From Bacteroidales bacterium (GTDB lineage: Bacteria > Bacteroidota > Bacteroidia > Bacteroidales > P3), in NCBI GenBank assembly GCA_017962545.1, contig JAGCVD010000013.1:1-41125 (forward strand): a DNA stretch of 41,125 bases. The letters run 5' to 3'. Under the pieces are notes generated by a model. It had not been told where the DNA came from, did not search any database, and saw only the letters and a list, made by a program, of their open reading frames with translations. Below, one piece after another: positions 33,394 through 41,125 of this stretch (the stretch's first letter is position 1; each line of letters opens with the position of its first letter). The position numbers were made by a program, and so were the translations under genes.

Positions 33394-36243
33394 ATGAAAT
33401 CAAACAACTTTGCTTCGCGCCACAATGGCGTTTCCAATCCCGCCGAAGAGCAGAAGATGCTCGACGTTATCGGTGTGAAAACGATGGACGAGCTCATCGA
33501 GAAGGCTGTGCCCGCCGCCATCCGTCTCAAAGAGGCTATGCCCCTGCCCGAAGGCATGAGCGAGTATCAGTTCCTGAACCACGTGCGTTCGCTGGCTCAG
33601 AAGAACAAACTCTACAAGAGCTATATCGGCATGGGTTACTACGGCACCGTCACCCCCGCCGTCATCATGCGCAACGTCTTCGAGAATCCCGGCTGGTACA
33701 CCTCCTACACTCCCTATCAGACCGAGATCTCCCAGGGCCGTCTCGAAGCCCTGATGAACTACCAGACCATGATTGCCAGCATGACCGGCATGCCTTTGAG
33801 CAACGCCTGTCTGCTCGACGAGGCCACCGCCGCCGGCGAGGCCATGATCATGTTCTTCAACAGCCGCAGCCGTCAGGCCGTCAAGGACGGTGTCTGCAAG
33901 GTCTTCGTCGACGAGGGCATCCTGCCCCAGACCTTGGCCGTGATGCAGACCAATGCCGCCCCCCGTGGCATCGAGATCGTCACCGGCAAGGCCGCCCAGA
34001 CCGAGCTCGACGGCAGCTACTTCGCCGCTTTTGTGCAGTATCCCAATCAGTTCGGTGAGGCTCAGGATTGGACGGGCTTCATCAGCAAGTGCCACGAGAA
34101 GGGCATCTTCGTCTGCATGGCTACCGACCTGATGGCCCTGGCCCTGATGAAGACTCCCGGCGAGATGGGTGCCGACTGCGCCGTGGGTAACGCCCAGCGC
34201 TTTGGTCTGCCCATGGGCTTCGGTGGTCCTCACGCCGGCTTCTTCGCCTTCACCGAGACCTTCAAGCGTGCCTTCCCCGGCCGTATCATCGGCTGGAGCG
34301 TCGACGCCAAGGGCAACCCCGCCCTCCGTATGGCCCTCGGCATGCGTGAGCAGCACATCAAACGCGACAAAGCCACCTCGAACATCTGCACCTCCGCTGC
34401 CCTCGTGGCCAACATGAGCGGCTTCTATGCCATCTGGCACGGTCCCGAAGGCATCAAGGAGATTGCTGTCCGCATCTGCGCTCGCGCCCACCGTCTGGCC
34501 ATGGAACTTGAGCAGTACGGCTACAAGCAGCACAATAAGGTGTACTTCGACACCCTCGCCCTCCAGTGCCCCGTGCCCACCGCCAAGGTGCGCGAAGTGG
34601 CCCTGAAACACGAGATTAACTTCCGCTATATCTGCGACGAGTGCATCGGTATTTCCATCGACGAGACCACCGAGAAGTGCGACCTCGACGCCATCGTGGC
34701 CTGCCTGGCCGAAGCCGCTGGCAAAAACGCTCAGCCCCTCGAGTGCAAGGGTTGCTGCTGCCAATTTGCCGACGAGGCTATCCCCGCTGAACTGAAACGT
34801 GGCGGTGCTTTCCTCACCCAGAAGATTTTCAACCGCTTCCACGACGAGACCTCGATGATGCGCTACATCAAGATGCTCGAGGAGAAAGACCTCAGCCTCA
34901 ACCGTGCCATGATTCCGCTGGGCTCCTGCACCATGAAGCTCAACGCCGCTGCCGAGATGATGCCCCTCAGCTGGAGCAAGTTCGCCGGCATGCACCCCTT
35001 CGTGCCCGCCGACCAGGCCGAGGGTTACATCGAGATGATTAAGGACATCGAGCACTGGCTCTCCGTCATCACCGGCTTCGCTGGCTGCTCGCTGCAGCCC
35101 AACAGCGGCGCCTTCGGCGAGTACAGCGGTCTCACCGTCATCCGCAACTACCATATCGCCAATGGTCAGCCCCAGCGCAACGTCTGCCTCATCCCCGCTT
35201 CCGCTCACGGCACCAACCCCGCCTCTGCCGCTAAGGCCGGCATGACGGTGGTCGTGGTGAAGTGCAACGACAAGGGTGATGTCGACATCGAAGACCTGAA
35301 GGCCAAGGCCGAGCAGTACAAAGATACCCTCAGCTGCCTGATGATCACCTATCCTTCGACTCACGGTGCTTTCGAGGAAGGCATCCTCGAGATTATCAAT
35401 ATCATCCACAGCGTGGGTGCCCTCGTCTATATGGACGGTGCCAACATGAACGCCCAGGTGGGCCTCACCAGCCCCGGTCACATGGGTGCCGATGTGTGCC
35501 ACCTCAACCTCCACAAGACCTTTGCCATGCCTCACGGCGGTGGCGGTCCTGGAGTGGGTCCCATCTGCGTCTGCCAGAAGCTCGTCGACTTCCTGCCCAC
35601 GCATCCCGTGGTCGAGGTCGGTGGCAAGAAGGGCAACACCATGGCCGCCGCTCCCTACGGTAGCGCCTACCTCCTGCCCATCACCTACGGCTACCTGCTG
35701 ATGCTCGGCAGCGAGGGCCTCACGGATGTCACCAAGCATGCCATCCTCAACGCCAACTACCTCCGTGCCCGCCTGCAGAAGTACTACAAGATTCTCTACA
35801 CCAACCGCAACGGTATGTGCGGCCACGAGATGATTGTCGACTTCAACGAGTTCAGCCTCAAGGTCGGTGTCGGCGACATCGCCAAGCGCCTCATGGACTA
35901 TGGCTTCCACGCCCCCACCGTGGCCTTCCCGGTGCACAACACCCTCATGGTCGAGCCCACCGAGAGCGAGCCCCTCAGCGAGATGGACCGTTTCTGCGAC
36001 GCCATGATCGCCATCCGTCAGGAGATTGACGACGTAATGACCGGCAAGAGCGACGAGAAGAACAACCCCATCTGCAACGCCCCGCACACCATGCAGGTGG
36101 TCTGCGCCGACGAGTGGACGCTGCCCTACAGCCGTCAGAAAGCCGCCTTCCCGCAGCCCCACTGCGAGAAGTACTGGCCCACTATCAGCAAGATTGACGA
36201 CGCCTACGGCGACCGCAATCTGCAGGCCGTCTGGGCGGAGTAA
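33394..36243 (+). CDS. gcvP: Glycine dehydrogenase (decarboxylating), P protein
   Basis: PLP enzyme that decarboxylates glycine and passes the aminomethyl group to lipoyl-GcvH. A single 949-residue chain with both halves (N-terminal MGYYGTVTPAVIMRNVFENPGWYTSYTPYQ; C-terminal PLP domain). Schiff-base lysine is Lys708 in NLHKTFAMPHGGGGPG. The SAHGTNPASA segment is intact. No gcvT or gcvH is in the window, so other subunits must be encoded elsewhere. It ends 18 nt before a strong terminator. A long open frame on the opposite strand covers the whole gene but is a base-composition artefact. Confidence 0.97.
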   Translation: MKSNNFASRHNGVSNPAEEQKMLDVIGVKTMDELIEKAVPAAIRLKEAMPLPEGMSEYQFLNHVRSLAQKNKLYKSYIGMGYYGTVTPAVIMRNVFENPGWYTSYTPYQTEISQGRLEALMNYQTMIASMTGMPLSNACLLDEATAAGEAMIMFFNSRSRQAVKDGVCKVFVDEGILPQTLAVMQTNAAPRGIEIVTGKAAQTELDGSYFAAFVQYPNQFGEAQDWTGFISKCHEKGIFVCMATDLMALALMKTPGEMGADCAVGNAQRFGLPMGFGGPHAGFFAFTETFKRAFPGRIIGWSVDAKGNPALRMALGMREQHIKRDKATSNICTSAALVANMSGFYAIWHGPEGIKEIAVRICARAHRLAMELEQYGYKQHNKVYFDTLALQCPVPTAKVREVALKHEINFRYICDECIGISIDETTEKCDLDAIVACLAEAAGKNAQPLECKGCCCQFADEAIPAELKRGGAFLTQKIFNRFHDETSMMRYIKMLEEKDLSLNRAMIPLGSCTMKLNAAAEMMPLSWSKFAGMHPFVPADQAEGYIEMIKDIEHWLSVITGFAGCSLQPNSGAFGEYSGLTVIRNYHIANGQPQRNVCLIPASAHGTNPASAAKAGMTVVVVKCNDKGDVDIEDLKAKAEQYKDTLSCLMITYPSTHGAFEEGILEIINIIHSVGALVYMDGANMNAQVGLTSPGHMGADVCHLNLHKTFAMPHGGGGPGVGPICVCQKLVDFLPTHPVVEVGGKKGNTMAAAPYGSAYLLPITYGYLLMLGSEGLTDVTKHAILNANYLRARLQKYYKILYTNRNGMCGHEMIVDFNEFSLKVGVGDIAKRLMDYGFHAPTVAFPVHNTLMVEPTESEPLSEMDRFCDAMIAIRQEIDDVMTGKSDEKNNPICNAPHTMQVVCADEWTLPYSRQKAAFPQPHCEKYWPTISKIDDAYGDRNLQAVWAE

Positions 36244-36261
36244 AAATGACACTATGAAAGA

Positions 36262-36288
36262 AAGAGGGCCGCATTGCGCGGCCCTCTT
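36262..36288. terminator. Bidirectional terminator between gcvP and SUI1
   Basis: An 11-bp perfect stem (AAGAGGGCCGC at 36262-36272 with GCGGCCCTCTT at 36278-36288), 5-nt loop, T-rich downstream. It serves both convergent transcripts. Confidence 0.92.
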
Positions 36289-36289
36289 C

Positions 36290-36616
36290 TTATTTTACCT
36301 TGTATCCTCCAGCGATAAGTGCTTGCCGCACCTTCTCCTGTTGGTCGCCTTGGATGATGATTTCGCCTTCTTTGGCCGAGCCGCCGACGCCGCATTTGCC
36401 CTTCAGCATCTTCCCCAGGGCCTGCAAGTCGTCGTCGCTGCCCACAAAGCCTGTGACCAGCGTTACCGTCTTGCCGCCACGGTGGTGACGGTCGAGACTC
36501 ACGCGCAGGCGTTGCTTCTCTGGTGCCAGCGTCTCGGCTTCGGGCTCCTCGTCGTATTGGTATTGGTAGTCGGGATTGGTCGAATAGACAACACCGATAA
36601 TGTTCTTCTTGCTCAT
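36290..36616 (-). CDS. SUI1/eIF1-family translation factor (YciH-like)
   Basis: 108 residues. A short acidic N-terminal region (YQYQYDEEPEAET) precedes the SUI1 domain (about 34-108): LRVSLDRHHRGGKTVTLVTGFVG, LGKMLKGKCGVGGSAKEGEIIIQGDQQEKVRQAL. The RGGK and CGxGGS motifs are characteristic. Bacterial members influence start-codon fidelity, as eIF1 does. This is of interest because many genes here start at GTG or TTG, though no link is shown. The start overlaps the lipid-kinase stop; it is the last gene of the four-gene operon. A longer overlapping frame (36252-36758) is not coding. Confidence 0.92.
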   Translation of the reverse strand: MSKKNIIGVVYSTNPDYQYQYDEEPEAETLAPEKQRLRVSLDRHHRGGKTVTLVTGFVGSDDDLQALGKMLKGKCGVGGSAKEGEIIIQGDQQEKVRQALIAGGYKVK

Positions 36617-37572
36617 ATTCTTGGGAGTGTGATGGGGTCGCCGGTGGGCGTACGCACGATAAGCAGCTGGTTGAGGTCGCGGGCATAGACCTTGACCGAA
36701 TGGGGCAGGTTGAGGAAATGCACGGTGCGGCCGATATTGATGCCTTCGCCGTCGACATCGACCCAGCGGTCGACGTTGCCTTCGATGGTTACCTCGCGGG
36801 TGCGGAACATCTCAACGTGCTGCGAGAGCTGCAGGTGGTTGGTCAGCGCCAGAGGTGCCGTGATGGCCACATGGTCCAGTGGTATCTTGTCGACGATGCT
36901 GATGTCGATGATGCCGTCGTCGATGCTCGCCCTGGGTGCCACAGGCATGCCGTAGCCTATGCGGCTGCTGTTCTGCAAGGCTATAATCCAGGCGTTGCGC
37001 TCAATGGTGCGGCCGTTGATGTAGAGCGTGTAGTCGGACGACTGGTAGTTGTTGTAGGCGCGGAGCACGATGTTGGTGTAGCCCGTGAGACCGCGGGTCT
37101 TGGCGGCCTGCATCAGTCGTGAAATATGGGCGTCGAAGCCTACACCGGCGGCGTTGACGCAGACGTATTCCCCCTGTTCCTTGTCGTCGCCGCTGACGAG
37201 GATGGAGTCGATGGTGACTTCGTACTGCTGGTTGAGGGTGCGTATGGCCAGCCAGGGCTGCAAGGGCAGCTTGAGGGTATGTGCCAGCCCGTTGCCGGAG
37301 CCACAGGGAATGATGCCCAGTACGGTGTCGCTGCCGCGAAGGCCCTGCACCACATCGTTGACCGAGCCGTCGCCGCCCACGGCGACGACACAGTCGTAGC
37401 CTTTTGCGGCGGCCTCGCGTGCCAACTCGGTGCCGTGGTGTATGCGCTCGGTATAGCGCACCTCATAGTCGAAAAGGTCGAGGTTGAGGTTCTGCGACAG
37501 CAGCGTCTCAATCCTTTTCTGTCGACCTATTCCCGAGATGGGGTTTACTATAAAGAGAGTTTTTGTCTTCAT
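36613..37572 (-). CDS. Diacylglycerol/lipid kinase (YegS/BmrU/DgkB-like)
   Basis: 319 residues from ATG 37572; a GTG 9 nt upstream is possible but lies in a heptamer array. The DAGK catalytic domain begins NPISGIGRQKR, then GGDGS at 66-70 and CGSGNGLA at 90-97. A second lobe holds GVGFDAHISRLM and NSSRIGYGMPVAPRASIDDG. Probable phosphorylation of diacylglycerol or a related lipid; YegS-type phosphatidylglycerol kinase activity is an alternative. In the middle of the operon between gldB and SUI1, with a 19-nt gap to gldB. Confidence 0.9.
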   Translation of the reverse strand: MKTKTLFIVNPISGIGRQKRIETLLSQNLNLDLFDYEVRYTERIHHGTELAREAAAKGYDCVVAVGGDGSVNDVVQGLRGSDTVLGIIPCGSGNGLAHTLKLPLQPWLAIRTLNQQYEVTIDSILVSGDDKEQGEYVCVNAAGVGFDAHISRLMQAAKTRGLTGYTNIVLRAYNNYQSSDYTLYINGRTIERNAWIIALQNSSRIGYGMPVAPRASIDDGIIDISIVDKIPLDHVAITAPLALTNHLQLSQHVEMFRTREVTIEGNVDRWVDVDGEGINIGRTVHFLNLPHSVKVYARDLNQLLIVRTPTGDPITLPRI

Positions 37573-37574
37573 AC

Positions 37575-37595
37575 TAATCACTATTCACTCCTCAC
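37575..37595. repeat. Heptamer repeat, units ending TCAC/CTCAC, at the gldB/kinase junction
   Basis: Units TAATCAC, TATTCAC, TCCTCAC cover the gldB stop and the gap. Confidence 0.65.
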
Positions 37596-38593
37596 GGCCT
37601 CCATCCCGAGGTGGTGAGTATCTTCTGGCTGTCGGCCTCGTCGAAGAGCTCCTGCATCGTGCAGCGGCTCTTCTTCATGTAGGCGCGGACAATCTGCCAG
37701 CCGATGTAGGAGGCGGTGCGGGGTGCCGAATTGTTGCCGAAGGCGTTGGTGTGAGGAGCATCGCCCATCAGGTTGCGGAAGGCGCTGCGGTCGGTGGAGT
37801 AGAGCATCTTGTTCTTTATCATCCATCCCCACACATTGCTTTCGTTGTCCTTCATCCACTTCAGCTGGTCGGCGGTGTAGCGCAGCAGCAGCGTGTCGGC
37901 GATGCCTGGCAGGCACTTCTCCACAAAGTAGAGCTTCTTGCCGTCGGCAATGGCGTGGTCGAGCAGCGTCGGCTCGCCGTCGGGCGTCTCGATATGCAAA
38001 CCCGCCAAGGTGAACATACAGTCGGGTACGATGTATTCGCGCTTCAGAGTGCGCAGCAGGTAGGCGGGCGTGTTGAAATACTGATACTTCTCCATGGCGC
38101 CGAGGGCGTACTGGTCGAGGCACACGCAGAGGTCGCTGCAGTTGCTGTACACACGCCAGTCGTAGTTGAAGTCGCCCGTGACCGAGGTGTAGAAGCGCTC
38201 CACGTGCGTCATCTTCGGGCAGAGCTTGTAGGCGCGCCCCAGGGCGCGGCCCAGCTGACGCTCCACGTCGGAGAAGTCGTGGTAGAGGCTGTCGGTGATG
38301 CGGTAGATGTCGCGCATCACGGGGTCGCTCACATACTCCTGCGTCATCTGGATGAACTCCGGCTCGTCGGGGTAGAGCACCAGGAGCTCCGAGCGGTATT
38401 CCTCCTCGTGGGCTTTCAGTTCTGTGGCTATCTGCTCGACGGGAGTGTCGAAAAGCAACTGCTCGAAGCGGTGGAACTGCACCTTCTCGCTACGCACACA
38501 GCCCGTCAGCGCCAGCGTGGCAACAACAATGCAGAGACACATGGCCATGTGTCTCTGCATCTGTCTGGCGATATGCGACTTACTATTCAGCAT
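37592..38593 (-). CDS. gldB: GldB-like gliding-motility lipoprotein
   Basis: 333 residues. Lipobox LTGC with Cys32 as the lipidated residue, after a hydrophobic core (MCLCIVVATLAL). The body matches the GldB family, a Bacteroidetes lipoprotein needed for gliding in flavobacteria but also kept in non-gliding Bacteroidales: FHRFEQLLF, EFIQMTQEYVSDPVMRDIY, NTPAYLLRTLKREYIVPD, and SYIGWQIVRAYMKKS. Function in non-gliders is unknown. The start region holds a perfect 32-bp palindrome (38529-38560) that contains three in-frame ATGs. The start overlaps the DUF349 stop by 11 nt. Confidence 0.82.
   Translation of the reverse strand: MLNSKSHIARQMQRHMAMCLCIVVATLALTGCVRSEKVQFHRFEQLLFDTPVEQIATELKAHEEEYRSELLVLYPDEPEFIQMTQEYVSDPVMRDIYRITDSLYHDFSDVERQLGRALGRAYKLCPKMTHVERFYTSVTGDFNYDWRVYSNCSDLCVCLDQYALGAMEKYQYFNTPAYLLRTLKREYIVPDCMFTLAGLHIETPDGEPTLLDHAIADGKKLYFVEKCLPGIADTLLLRYTADQLKWMKDNESNVWGWMIKNKMLYSTDRSAFRNLMGDAPHTNAFGNNSAPRTASYIGWQIVRAYMKKSRCTMQELFDEADSQKILTTSGWRP
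38529..38560. repeat. Perfect 32-bp palindrome in the gldB signal-peptide region
   Basis: ATGCAGAGACACATGG (38529-38544) is followed directly by its exact reverse complement. It encodes MQRHMAMCLC in frame and could form a 16-bp cruciform or a long mRNA hairpin near the start codon. Confidence 0.95.
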
Positions 38594-40508
38594 CTTTCTT
38601 CTCTTCGTTTTTCTCTTCCTTCTCGGCCTCGTTGAGAATGCGCAGCTTGGCCTGCATCAGCGCTATCTGTTGACGGGCGTTCTGCATCTTCTTCTCGAAC
38701 TCCTGCTTCAGCAGGTCGGCCTGCTTGCTCGAAGCCAGGAAGCCCAGGTTGTTCTCCCACAGGCTGAGGTCGCTGCGCAGTTTCTCAATCTTTTCGTGCA
38801 GCTCCTGTTTCTCGCTGTTGACGAAACGCTTGGCGTCACCGCCGATGTTGTGAAGACGCTCGCGGTAGGCCGTCTCCTCGGCTTCGCGGGCCGATATTTT
38901 GAGCTGCTCGAAGATGCGGTTGATTTCGCTGCGGAAGTCTTTCTGCAGACGATCCTTGTCGGCGGCGGGCACAAAGCCCACCTCGGCCCAGCGGCGCTGG
39001 AAGTCCTTGATGACGTTGAGGTTCTCCTCGCGATCGTCACCGAAGATGTGGGTCTTCAACTCGCCCAGGATGGTCTCCTTCTTGGCCAGGTTCTCGTTCT
39101 CCGAGGTGCGGCGCTCCTTGAAGAACTCGCCCTTCTTGGCGAAGAACTGGTCGCAGGCGCTGCGGAAGCGCTGCCATATCTTCTCGCTGACCTTGCGGCT
39201 GACGGCGCCAATCTCTTTCCACTCCTGTTGCAGCTGCAGCAGTTCCTCGGTGGCCTTCTTCCAGTCCTCGCGCTGGGCGATGGCTTCGGCCTTGAGGCAC
39301 AGCTCCACCTTCTTCTGGTAGTTCTGCTCCTGCTCGTCGCGGATGGTGGAGAAATATTCTTTCTTCTCGGCGTAGTGGCGGTCGATCATGCCCTTGAACT
39401 TGGTCCATATCTCCTCGTTCACCTCGCGCGGCACGGGGCCGATGGTCTTCCACACCTTCAGCATCTCGTCGAGCGCGGTGGTCACGTCGTTCCACTGGCG
39501 CACGCTCTGCGGCTGCTCTGCGGTCAGCTCGGCGGCCTTGTCGATGAGGGCCTGCTTGGCCAGCAGGTTGTTGTTGAACTCCTCCTTGCGCTGCTCGTAG
39601 TACTCCTTGCGGCGCTCGTCAATCTGGTTGGCGGCGCCCTGGAAGCGCTGCCATATCTCCTCGTTCTGCTCGACGGGCACGGGGCCAATCTCCTTCCACT
39701 GGGCGCGGAGTTCCTGCAGGCCCTTGAAGGCCTTCGTCACCGAGGGCTCCATGATGAGCTCCTCGGCCTTCTCGCAGAGGCTTATCTTCTGGTCGAGGTT
39801 GCGCTTCTGGTCGAGGGCGCGCAACTCGCGGTTAATCTTCAGCTTGGCAAAAAACTGTTCAATCTGGAAGTGGTAGTTCTGCCAGAGGTCGTTCATCTGG
39901 TCGCGCGGCACGTCGCCGATGGCCTTCCAGCGTTCCTGAATGTCGTTGAAGCGGTCCATGACCGTGCGCATCTGCTCCTCGTCGCTGTCCACCAGCGTGC
40001 GCAGCTCCTCGATGAGGGCCTGCTTGGCCTCGAGGTTCTTCTTCTTCTGCTCCTCGAGTTGCTCGAGGTACTGCTGGCGGCGGGCACGGTAGCGGTCGTA
40101 GAGGGCGTAGAACTTCTCGGCCAGCGTGTCGTTCTGGGCCTGGTAGTCGTCCTTGTTGCCGCCGTCGGCCAGGAAAGCCTCGAAGACGGCCTTCTGCGCC
40201 TCGTGGTTGAGCTCGTTGAAGCGGGTGCGGATGGCTTGGGCGCGGCCTTTGATTTGCTGCACCTCTTCGGTCATCAGCTGCTCCAAGGCAGACAGCAGAC
40301 CTTCGCGATCCAGCGCGCTGTAGTCGGGTGTCGCTTCCTCGGCGGGAGCTGCATCCTCGGCGACAGGGGTTTCATTTTCGGCGATAGGAGCCGGTTCCTC
40401 GACGACAGGAGTCGTCTCAATCATTTCCTCAGCGACAGGAGTCGTCTCGACGGCAGGTGTCGTTTCATCGACGGCGGGAGCCGTCTGCAGGGGGGTAGTC
40501 TCTTCCAT
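38583..40508 (-). CDS. DUF349-repeat coiled-coil protein
   Basis: 641 residues. An acidic, Pro/Thr-rich N-terminal 60 residues (repeated TTPVVEE / TTPVAEE) are probably disordered. From about residue 70 it is almost wholly helical, with five DUF349 repeats, each carrying a W-[KA]-x-[IV]-G-x-V-x signature: RWKAIGDVPRD, QWKEIGPVPVE, VWKTIGPVPRE, EWKEIGAVSRK, RWAEVGFVPAA. A final coiled coil ends in Lys/Glu. No signal peptide or membrane segment, so cytoplasmic. The molecular role of the family is not established. It is the first gene of the operon leading to gldB, the lipid kinase and SUI1. Confidence 0.9.
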   Translation of the reverse strand: MEETTPLQTAPAVDETTPAVETTPVAEEMIETTPVVEEPAPIAENETPVAEDAAPAEEATPDYSALDREGLLSALEQLMTEEVQQIKGRAQAIRTRFNELNHEAQKAVFEAFLADGGNKDDYQAQNDTLAEKFYALYDRYRARRQQYLEQLEEQKKKNLEAKQALIEELRTLVDSDEEQMRTVMDRFNDIQERWKAIGDVPRDQMNDLWQNYHFQIEQFFAKLKINRELRALDQKRNLDQKISLCEKAEELIMEPSVTKAFKGLQELRAQWKEIGPVPVEQNEEIWQRFQGAANQIDERRKEYYEQRKEEFNNNLLAKQALIDKAAELTAEQPQSVRQWNDVTTALDEMLKVWKTIGPVPREVNEEIWTKFKGMIDRHYAEKKEYFSTIRDEQEQNYQKKVELCLKAEAIAQREDWKKATEELLQLQQEWKEIGAVSRKVSEKIWQRFRSACDQFFAKKGEFFKERRTSENENLAKKETILGELKTHIFGDDREENLNVIKDFQRRWAEVGFVPAADKDRLQKDFRSEINRIFEQLKISAREAEETAYRERLHNIGGDAKRFVNSEKQELHEKIEKLRSDLSLWENNLGFLASSKQADLLKQEFEKKMQNARQQIALMQAKLRILNEAEKEEKNEEKKDAE

Positions 40509-40594
40509 TTTGAAATGGTTTTTTGTTGTTAAGAATTACTGTTGGTGTGCGCGACAAGCGCGCAACGCCGTAAATAACAGGTTGTTTCACTCTA

Positions 40595-40625
40595 TTGCTC
40601 CCTTGCGGGGCAATGTGCAAATATA
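40595..40625 (-). promoter_or_regulatory. Promoter box and 5'-end hairpin for the DUF349 operon
   Basis: CAAATATA (40618-40625) reads TATATTTG on the reverse strand. Just downstream, TTGC..CCC with GGG..CAA (40595-40613) forms a hairpin with a TTGC loop and one mismatch near the expected mRNA 5' end. A second hairpin (TGCGCG/CGCGCA, 40548-40564) lies in the leader. Confidence 0.5.
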
Positions 40626-40681
40626 ACTATTTTATTTGATACGCGCGAAAAAAGTTTGGTATAATACGCCAGTATGCCGGC

Positions 40682-41125
40682 TCACGGCAGCGCCGCCTGT
40701 TCCGGCGGTAATGACCCGCCAGAATCCGATGCAGTTATATCCGTATCCTCCACAGCCTCCGCCGCAGGCTCATGATCTCCCTCAACTGCCTGCTGCCCAC
40801 TGTCTGCTGAGGCCCGCGAGCCTGACGAGCGAACTGCCGTCTCGTCGCAGACGAGCGCGCCCACATACGTCGTCTCCGCCCACAGCCCCTCGTCGTTGCT
40901 CACCAGGCCGTAGACGTGCACCTCGCGCCCCACGAACATGTCCGACAGCATGACGCTGATTTTCTTCTCGTTGCGGTAGACTGGCGCCGTCACTATGCCC
41001 GTCCGCCACTCGGGACAGTAGACATACAGCCGCACATAGTCGTTCCACCTCCCTGCGCCGCCCTCGAAGCGCACCGTCAGCACATTGTCAGCCGTCCACT
41101 CCGGCGCCCCGTACACGGCCTCCGC
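40682..41125 (-). CDS. DUF6266-like protein, N-terminal part outside window
   Basis: The frame is open to the right edge, so the 5' part is missing. 147 residues are visible. The segment DYVRLYVYCPEWRTGIVTAP...DMFVGREVHVYGLVSNDEGLWAETTYVGAL matches the C-terminal part of the Bacteroidetes DUF6266 family as I recall it (YCPE, R, GKEVH, S.VYTG). The last ~55 residues (from VCDET) are a hydrophilic Ser/Glu/Ala-rich tail that the family normally lacks. Function unknown. Left of it lies a 173-bp non-coding region with the DUF349 promoter. Confidence 0.68.
   Translation of the reverse strand, partial: AEAVYGAPEWTADNVLTVRFEGGAGRWNDYVRLYVYCPEWRTGIVTAPVYRNEKKISVMLSDMFVGREVHVYGLVSNDEGLWAETTYVGALVCDETAVRSSGSRASADSGQQAVEGDHEPAAEAVEDTDITASDSGGSLPPEQAALP

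Noticed and set aside
33400-36252. 950-codon open frame antisense to gcvP
   Set aside because: It mirrors gcvP almost exactly, has no family motifs and a Gly/Val/His/Leu-heavy composition typical of the reverse complement of GC-biased coding DNA.
36252-36758. 168-codon reverse frame overlapping SUI1
   Set aside because: It overlaps the terminator and two recognised genes in another frame; the SUI1 frame has clear motifs.
38424-40532. 702-codon open frame antisense to the DUF349 gene
   Set aside because: Leu/Val-rich shadow of a Glu/Lys/Gln-rich helical protein; no start context and no family resemblance.

Overview
The window is a gene-dense, GC-rich piece of a Bacteroidales chromosome. The lineage is inferred from several features. 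Promoter-like sites have the Bacteroidetes form (TAnnTTTG, sometimes with TTTG about 20 bp upstream). There is a type IX secretion outer-membrane protein (PorQ), a GldB-like lipoprotein, a BspA-type leucine-rich protein, a Porin_10 protein, a DUF349 protein and a DUF6266 fragment. Shine-Dalgarno sequences are scarce. No rRNA, tRNA, CRISPR array, prophage or intact insertion sequence was found.

Layout. 1-6261: a lysine-fermentation pair (Kdd, cut by the left edge, and KamA) flanks a reverse-strand tcdA plus beta-barrel gene; kamA runs directly into porQ and lplA. 6262-6636: the only long non-coding stretch, ending in a bidirectional terminator. 6637-13404: a reverse-strand membrane protein of unknown role, then a compact seven-gene reverse-strand operon (DUF3127 protein, 5-formyl-THF cyclo-ligase, small membrane protein, PanD, flippase-like protein, TrxB, Porin_10). 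13567-16417: an exported unknown plus Dxs. 16414-19151: a reverse-strand set of Cys-rich protein, TonB receptor and HMA-domain protein, probably for metal handling. 19227-21776: YfcC-type permease, M28 peptidase, GlsB. 21857-25405: reverse-strand FKBP, substrate-binding protein, FabG-like reductase and GAPDH. 25560-27325: MtgA and XerD. 27491-36243: PPDK, PEP carboxykinase, BspA-like protein and glycine dehydrogenase, closed by a strong terminator. 36290-40508: a reverse-strand operon of DUF349 protein, GldB, lipid kinase and SUI1. 40682-41125: a DUF6266 fragment.

Together the metabolic genes suggest an anaerobe that ferments amino acids (lysine, glycine) and runs C3/C4 metabolism through PPDK and PEPCK, with a type IX secretion surface.

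The most unusual signal is a set of short degenerate tandem repeats with a period of 7 bp, usually four units (28 bp), at about fifteen places. Each place has its own unit sequence. They sit at gene junctions, inside conserved enzymes as in-frame insertions, and in three cases they encode the hydrophobic core of a signal peptide. They look like the product of one recurring mutational process rather than copies of one mobile element. A perfect 32-bp palindrome in the gldB signal-peptide region and a REP-like palindrome inside a binding-protein gene add to this picture.
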